This document shows positions 59,734 to 64,000 of a stretch of 64,000 nucleotides of DNA, one piece after another; the first letter of the stretch is position 1; each line of letters opens with the position of its first letter. Made by a program: the position numbers and the translations under genes. The notes beneath the pieces were generated by a model. That model did not search any database and was not told where the DNA came from. It worked only from the letters and a program-made list of their open reading frames with translations. The DNA is from Sphaerochaetaceae bacterium (GTDB lineage Bacteria > Spirochaetota > Spirochaetia > Sphaerochaetales > Sphaerochaetaceae), in NCBI GenBank assembly GCA_024405015.1, contig JAKSPE010000004.1, forward strand, positions 62,001-126,000, in the 5' to 3' direction.

Positions 59734-60839
59734 TGGTACACCTTCCTTCCATTCTGATCGAAGATGCAGCAGGAGTTTGCCTTCATTCCTAGCATCAGAA
59801 CGGTGTTCTCCTTTGCCTCTGTTGCGGTGCCTAGCACAAAGTTCAGAGTCTGTCCATCGTCGGTGACTGCCTCAGCGGTTGTGATTCCGCCACGTCGGAC
59901 GGTTCTGAGTACTGAGACCTTGAGTCCGTCTGTGCTTTCGATGATGTTTTCAGGTCGGATTCCGACATTGTAGTTTCCGTTTGGCAGTGTCACATCCATG
60001 AAAGGAGTCTCTCCGGCAGGGCCTGCAAGGTAGAGCTTGTTGTCTCTGACGGAGGCATCGAGGATGTTGATTGGGAACGAGCCCAGAAACTTTGCCACGA
60101 AGATGTTGTCAGGATTGTCGTAGATGTACTGTGGATTGCCTGTCTGCTGCAGGATGCCGTCTTTCATGATGGCGATCTCATCGCAGATGTTCAGGGCTTC
60201 TTCCTGGTCGTGGGTGACGAAAACCGTTGTGATTCTGGTCGTTCGCTGGATGCGGCGGATCTCCTCTCTGGTCTGGAGCCTGAGGCGTGCATCGAGGTTG
60301 GAAAGCGGTTCGTCCAGAAGCAGAAGTGAAGGCTCTTTGACAATGGCTCGTGCGATTGCGACTCGCTGCTGCTGTCCGCCGGAAAGCTCTGCTGGTCTAC
60401 GGTCCAGATAACTTGTGATCTCAACGATGTTGGCAGCCTCCAAGACTTTGTTTTCGACAAGCTTGGAGAATGGGATTCCCTGCTGCTTTGCCGTTTCCTT
60501 GAGTTTCTTTGTCAGGCGCTTTGAGTTTACCAGCGGAAATGAGATGTTCTCTCTGACGGTGAGGTGTGGATACAGAGCATAGTTCTGAAATACCATTCCA
60601 ACTTCTCTGTTTTCCGGAGTGAGGTCTGTGACGTCACGGTCATCGAAGAAGAGCTTTCCTTCTGTCAGTGGATAGACTCCAGCGAGCATGAACAGTGTTG
60701 TGGATTTTCCACAGCCTGATGGGCCCAGAAATCCGAATAGAGTTCCGCTTTTGATGGTAAGTGAAAGGTCGTTTACGGCTTTGACCTTACTTTTCTTGCT
60801 TTCGAATTCCTTTGTCACATTGTCTAATCTGACCTGCAT
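59727..60839 (-). CDS. ABC importer ATPase (UgpC/MsmK/MalK type)
   Basis: 370 residues. Walker A GPSGCGKST (about 39-47), Q-loop FQNYALYPHLT, signature LSGGQQQRVAIARA, Walker B LLLLDEPLSNLD, H-loop VTHDQEEAL; C-terminal OB-like (TOBE) domain from about 250. ATG 60839 follows GAGGTGGAGGTATAAG. It powers the permease pair downstream; being the only such ATPase in the window it could also serve the importer at 47.9-50.9 kb, as MsmK does in other bacteria. Confidence 0.95.
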   Translation of the reverse strand: MQVRLDNVTKEFESKKSKVKAVNDLSLTIKSGTLFGFLGPSGCGKSTTLFMLAGVYPLTEGKLFFDDRDVTDLTPENREVGMVFQNYALYPHLTVRENISFPLVNSKRLTKKLKETAKQQGIPFSKLVENKVLEAANIVEITSYLDRRPAELSGGQQQRVAIARAIVKEPSLLLLDEPLSNLDARLRLQTREEIRRIQRTTRITTVFVTHDQEEALNICDEIAIMKDGILQQTGNPQYIYDNPDNIFVAKFLGSFPINILDASVRDNKLYLAGPAGETPFMDVTLPNGNYNVGIRPENIIESTDGLKVSVLRTVRRGGITTAEAVTDDGQTLNFVLGTATEAKENTVLMLGMKANSCCIFDQNGRKVYQC

Positions 60840-60840
60840 C

Positions 60841-62772
60841 TTATACCTCCACCTCGGATATCCATGTCTTTGAAGCGATGCTTCCATTGTGTTCCAGATT
60901 GTCTCTGATCAGCTGTCTAACGGTTTTGTCTGTCATCTGTGCGGATTCGGAATTGGTGAAATGGAATCCGACAGCGTTTGAGGCAATGAACACGTCCGTT
61001 GCAACTGTGTATGTTCGATTTGCATCGATGGCTTTGTCTTCTGCATCTGTGGCAGAAATGATTCTCTGTCCCCATGGCTTTGACATGTCTACCACCACGT
61101 TAAAACCTGCTACTGCAACAGGGGAGAGACTATCCTTTCGGATGGTTCTGAGACCTGTCTCGATGTTCTTCAGAACCTCGGCACCTGATGCCTTGATGAG
61201 AACGATTCTGTTCTCGAAACTTAGAGTCTTTTCCATGTTGTAGACTGTCACAGGACCCTTTTGGAAACCGAGTCCCATGCGGCCTGCATAGTACAGGGCA
61301 ACATTACAGGACACACTGTCTTTCATGAGGTTGACGGCAAGGTTGCCAAGTGCGCTTCCTGTGACAGGCATCTCATTATGGATCGGGTCTTTGTTCAGAA
61401 GGTCTTCGGTAAGGGTTGCAAGAACCTTATCCGTTTCGGCTGAGGTTTTCTTTCTGAAGTCTTCAAGCATGAGATCAACAGCAGAGGATTCCTCCCAGTC
61501 ATGTGCAAGGTCGCATAGTCTGATGAACCTTGGAATGACGACAGGCTTAGCCTTTGCATCGGAAAACAGAAGTTTCAGATAACTGAAGCCTTGTCCGTTT
61601 CCGCCACCTTCTGCGACAGGAATGCCAAAGAGGTTGGATTGGACGAACTGGTGCCAGTGTGCCCCAAATGCTCCATCAAGCCAGGCGCAGCCCTTGCAGA
61701 GCTCTTCGATCTCATGACCAACAGGAGCACCGTCTGGACCCATCTTCATGCCAAAATGGGTGAGGGCGATGATGGCATCAGGATTGTGCGCAAGAATCTC
61801 GTCTCGGTATTTGTGGGCGGTTTCGACAATGGGCTCGAATGTGACATCTCTCATGTCATTGGCCGTCTCCGGGCTTGGCATTTCATCGGACGTGGAAAAG
61901 CCTAGGATTGCAACCTTTCTGTTTTTCCCTTGGATCGTGGCCCATGGTTTGAATAGGGTTTTGTCCGATGCATTTGCGCAGAGGAACTGAAAGCCGCCAT
62001 CCTTCTGCCATGTTTCAAAATAACGCCTTCCATATTCCCAGTCATGGTTTCCCACACAGGAGTAGGATACTCCCTGAGCCTTCATGACCGAGGAGACCGG
62101 AAGACCCATGAGCCTATCGGAGACCGGGTCTGAAAAATAGGAGTCTCCACCATAGAGCAGTGTTGTTTCTGGGTTCTGGCGTCGGAAACAGGAAAGGACA
62201 TCTGTCATCTGCTGGGCTTTGTCTAACTGCGCATGAAAATCGTTGATGCAGACCAGTGTCATGCTCTCACAAAGAGGATATTCCTTAAGAGGGATGAACT
62301 GCTGACCTTCTGATGCATCACTGATTCGGTACAGGACAAACCTGTCAAAGCAGATTGTCTTGTGAGGAAGGTCGATTGGTTTGAAATTGAGACTGTTTGA
62401 GAATACCAGTGAGATGTGTGGTCGATAGGTGCGCTCGTCGATTGGAATGACATCGCCAAGACTTCTCTCGACCAGAGCCTTCAGATTTCCAAGGTTGTCA
62501 GCCACATCACTTACACCTGCCCAAAGGACGTTTTGTGGTTTTGCTTCAAAGACTCCGCTTTTGGTAAGGTCTACATTAAAAGACCCATATGCGATTTGAC
62601 GAAGACGTGCATCTATGGCGCAATCATCGGCTTCCCCCAAGTATTTTAGGGTGATATGCATGTCATCAGGCCTTGAATAGGAATCTGATTTCGTACTTCC
62701 GTGCCCCTTGGCAATCTGTGCCAACTGGTGGGCGATGTCCATTGGAATCGGGAGTCCTACAAACAGTCTCAT
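60841..62772 (-). CDS. Fusion: 2H RNA-ligase/cyclic phosphodiesterase (ThpR-like) + 5'-nucleotidase
   Basis: 643 residues, cytoplasmic (no signal peptide). Residues 1-165 are a ThpR/LigT-type 2H domain: MRLFVGLPIP start, HITLKYLG (about 40-47) and HISLVFS (about 121-127), the two catalytic HxT/S motifs for 2',3'-cyclic phosphates. Residues 170-640 are a metallophosphatase plus C-terminal nucleotidase domain: CINDFHAQ, YGGDSYF, VGNHDWEYG, ALTHFGMKMG, GAHWHQF (metal ligands), then TGSALGNLAVNL, LSFENRIVLIKASG and YTVATDVFIAS as in UshA/YfkN. GGAG ribosome site; first gene of the ABC operon, two bases before the ATPase. Predicted to open a cyclic phosphate and remove phosphate from a nucleotide. 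Confidence 0.88.
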   Translation of the reverse strand: MRLFVGLPIPMDIAHQLAQIAKGHGSTKSDSYSRPDDMHITLKYLGEADDCAIDARLRQIAYGSFNVDLTKSGVFEAKPQNVLWAGVSDVADNLGNLKALVERSLGDVIPIDERTYRPHISLVFSNSLNFKPIDLPHKTICFDRFVLYRISDASEGQQFIPLKEYPLCESMTLVCINDFHAQLDKAQQMTDVLSCFRRQNPETTLLYGGDSYFSDPVSDRLMGLPVSSVMKAQGVSYSCVGNHDWEYGRRYFETWQKDGGFQFLCANASDKTLFKPWATIQGKNRKVAILGFSTSDEMPSPETANDMRDVTFEPIVETAHKYRDEILAHNPDAIIALTHFGMKMGPDGAPVGHEIEELCKGCAWLDGAFGAHWHQFVQSNLFGIPVAEGGGNGQGFSYLKLLFSDAKAKPVVIPRFIRLCDLAHDWEESSAVDLMLEDFRKKTSAETDKVLATLTEDLLNKDPIHNEMPVTGSALGNLAVNLMKDSVSCNVALYYAGRMGLGFQKGPVTVYNMEKTLSFENRIVLIKASGAEVLKNIETGLRTIRKDSLSPVAVAGFNVVVDMSKPWGQRIISATDAEDKAIDANRTYTVATDVFIASNAVGFHFTNSESAQMTDKTVRQLIRDNLEHNGSIASKTWISEVEV

Positions 62773-63196
62773 TTCAGGTACTCCTTTACAAGTGCATCCT
62801 TGAGAATGGAAGTAACTGATGAGATGATCGATTTTGTAAGATCAAAACGGGAAAACGACTTCATAACTTCCAAAGGAGATACGCTTGGTATCATCGGTCA
62901 GATCGACATTGAAGTTATGAATCTTCAAAATTCATGGTGGTTACAGTTCCAACATGAATCTTTAGCCTACGTCAGATTCTCCAAGGTGTCAAGATTCAGA
63001 GAGACTTGGCATCATGGAAAAGCAGTCTACTTCAAGAGTTATTCCTTACCATTTCAGTTGGTCGGAATAAATTGGTATAGGATATGGGTGTCGTGTCTTG
63101 TTGTCAATGTTTTTCTTTGGTGAAATTATGAAAACTGTTACGCTGGCGCTTTCTCTTTTGTCTATGAGGATTTGAAGAAACAGAATCCGATCATCT
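62773..63196. other. 424-base stretch with no certain gene
   Basis: Upstream of the fusion-gene operon and downstream of the nucleotidase pair. It must hold the operon promoter, but I cannot point to a convincing one. It contains one weak reading frame (62806-63123, listed separately) and a 15-codon frame at 63128 that looks like a cut-off signal peptide (MKTVTLALSLLSM). Confidence 0.4.
62806..63123 (+). CDS. Weak hypothetical reading frame
   Basis: 105 codons from ATG 62806, ending at TGA 63123. The first half (MEVTDEMIDFVRSKRENDF, then TSKGDTLGIIGQIDIEVM) looks protein-like, the end (SCLVVNVFLW) does not. It has no ribosome site and no relatives I recognise. It may be a remnant or chance. 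Confidence 0.2.
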   Translation: MEVTDEMIDFVRSKRENDFITSKGDTLGIIGQIDIEVMNLQNSWWLQFQHESLAYVRFSKVSRFRETWHHGKAVYFKSYSLPFQLVGINWYRIWVSCLVVNVFLW

Positions 63197-63703
63197 TCAG
63201 AGAATTCCAAGCTTCTTCAGTTTGGCCTCGGTCTCTGCTGCATTTTTATAGAGGATACCTGTGCCTCCATACTTTTGCCACTGTCTGATGTTGGCAATGA
63301 AGTCGTCGATGAGGATGCATGAGCTTCCGCTGCAGAACTGGACCTTCTCCTTTCTGAGCACGGTATGGACCTGAATGTCTGGAGATACGTAATCGGCAAT
63401 CCACTGAACCTTCTGCTCTGCTGCAGAAGGGAGGCCTCTGCTAGGTTTTGGGATTCCTGTGAGCACAGCACAGCGCGAGCCGTACTTGGCATAGACCTTT
63501 TTCAAAAGCTGTAAGCCTTCCTCAATCGGCTTGAGCTTGGCATAGAAGTTCTCCACCTGTCGGATTGCCTCATAGAGCCTGTCATGGTCTTCCGGGGTGC
63601 TCTTGGCCTGGTCCATTGGCTTCATATGACAAAGCTCTTTGACGCCATTGTCAAAGTCAGCCAATACGCCGTCCATGTCAAAGTAGATGAAGTCTGCCTT
63701 CAT
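63197..63703 (-). CDS. 5'(3')-deoxyribonucleotidase-like HAD protein (NT5C type)
   Basis: 168 residues. FIYFDMDGVLADFDNGV (motif I, DxDG), VLTGIPKP (motif II) and ILIDDFIANI (motif IV, DD) match the NT5C/YorS group of small HAD nucleotidases, which remove phosphate from dNMPs. It overlaps the preceding small gene by four bases (ATGA), so they are coupled. It is the second nucleotidase in 3 kb, next to the fusion gene. Confidence 0.8.
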   Translation of the reverse strand: MKADFIYFDMDGVLADFDNGVKELCHMKPMDQAKSTPEDHDRLYEAIRQVENFYAKLKPIEEGLQLLKKVYAKYGSRCAVLTGIPKPSRGLPSAAEQKVQWIADYVSPDIQVHTVLRKEKVQFCSGSSCILIDDFIANIRQWQKYGGTGILYKNAAETEAKLKKLGIL

Positions 63704-63876
63704 ATGCGCTCCTTAGAGGCTTTTGCTAGCTGGGCCATTTCTGCATATTGTTGTTCTGTGATTTCAGGACAATCATCATCGTAAACGATAGGAGTGTTTA
63801 CAGAATTTCTGATTTCCTCGACTTGCTTCTCTGTGGGTTTGCTTTCTGCCTTAAGATAGAATCGAACGGTTGCCAT
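63700..63876 (-). CDS. Small hypothetical protein
   Basis: 58 residues, MATVRFYLKAESKPTEKQVEEI...DDDCPEITEQQYAEMAQLAKASKERI: soluble, acidic and helical in the second half. ATG 63876 is placed by the leaderless promoter (CATACT six bases upstream); an upstream in-frame reading lacks support. Coupled to the NT5C-like gene. No family recognised. Confidence 0.6.
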   Translation of the reverse strand: MATVRFYLKAESKPTEKQVEEIRNSVNTPIVYDDDCPEITEQQYAEMAQLAKASKERI

Positions 63877-63882
63877 ATGAAA

Positions 63883-63912
63883 AGTATGACAAAAAGAATT
63901 CCATCTTGTCAA
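63883..63912 (-). promoter_or_regulatory. Leaderless-type promoter of the small gene-NT5C pair
   Basis: TTGACA (63912-63907), 18 bases, CATACT (63888-63883), six bases to ATG 63876; no ribosome site. Confidence 0.6.
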
Positions 63913-63956
63913 AATCCTTATCTCTAGTATTTCAAACAGTTTTATATCTTTGCGAA

Positions 63957-64000
63957 GCGATTGTGGGCAGGCGGTGTGATGCTTGTGCATTCCAGCCTGC
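63957..64000 (+). repeat. Dispersed repeat end, running off the edge (copy C)
   Basis: GCGATTGTGGG...GGTGTGATGC, then CATTCCAGCCTGC. It matches copy B (21442-21474, minus strand) over its first 33 bases and copy A (22254-22285) over its last 31, joining the two into one repeat family. Confidence 0.6.

Overview
The window looks like a chromosomal segment of a host-associated, carbohydrate-fermenting spirochaete, probably Sphaerochaeta/Treponema-like. This rests on the processed N-termini of the two sugar-binding lipoprotein-like proteins (NGSSES and QGATES types), an array of Wzi-like outer-membrane barrels, and spirochaete-style coiled-coil and leucine-rich-repeat surface proteins. The assignment is inference; no rRNA is present. 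Base composition is even and moderate, and there is no obvious island, prophage, insertion sequence or CRISPR array.

Region by region: 1-2 kb holds a HAD phosphatase running off the left edge and carbamate kinase. 2-10.3 kb is housekeeping: der, a HAD hydrolase, a membrane-anchored coiled-coil protein, then grpE-dnaK-dnaJ-rlmB. 10.4-26.4 kb is an envelope region: five Wzi-like barrel proteins (both orientations, interrupted by a Fic AMP-transferase), a PD-(D/E)XK-like protein, a flavin reductase-rubredoxin, and an operon of two related outer-membrane proteins around a BspA-type LRR lipoprotein. 26.5-31.8 kb has an acyltransferase, a divergent purD, tatD, dus and a probably inactive AAA ATPase. 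32-36.8 kb is amino-sugar metabolism: a GlmU-acetyltransferase-like protein, glmM and glmS, then nagB behind an insulating hairpin. 36.9-43.3 kb is a cellobiose module: cellobiose phosphorylase divergent from a circularly permuted GH3 and a phosphoglucomutase, followed by tRNA-Val(GAC). 43.8-46.6 kb carries a TetR regulator, a flavodoxin, an Ntn amidase and an ASCH-GNAT fusion. 46.7-54.3 kb is a LacI-regulated operon for a glycan: CE15 esterase, ABC importer, GH31 glucosidase and the LacI protein, with two abutting operators at the start of transcription. 54.4-55.6 kb is an MFS carrier. 55.7-62.8 kb is a six-gene leftward operon joining an Ugp-like ABC importer to a 2H-phosphoesterase/5'-nucleotidase fusion and a HAD phosphatase. 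The right edge has a nucleotidase pair and one end of a dispersed repeat.

Two threads connect the window. First, promoters share a form TTGAC(n)-17/18-TA(T/G)ACT, and in seven genes this -10 box sits 6-7 bases before the start codon with no Shine-Dalgarno sequence, which implies leaderless transcripts. Second, most of the non-housekeeping genes feed glucose-1-P, glucose-6-P or amino-sugar pools from plant or host glycans. The most unusual system is the nucleotidase-fusion/ABC operon (55.7-62.8 kb), which reads as a scavenging pathway for a phosphorylated, perhaps nucleotide-derived, solute.
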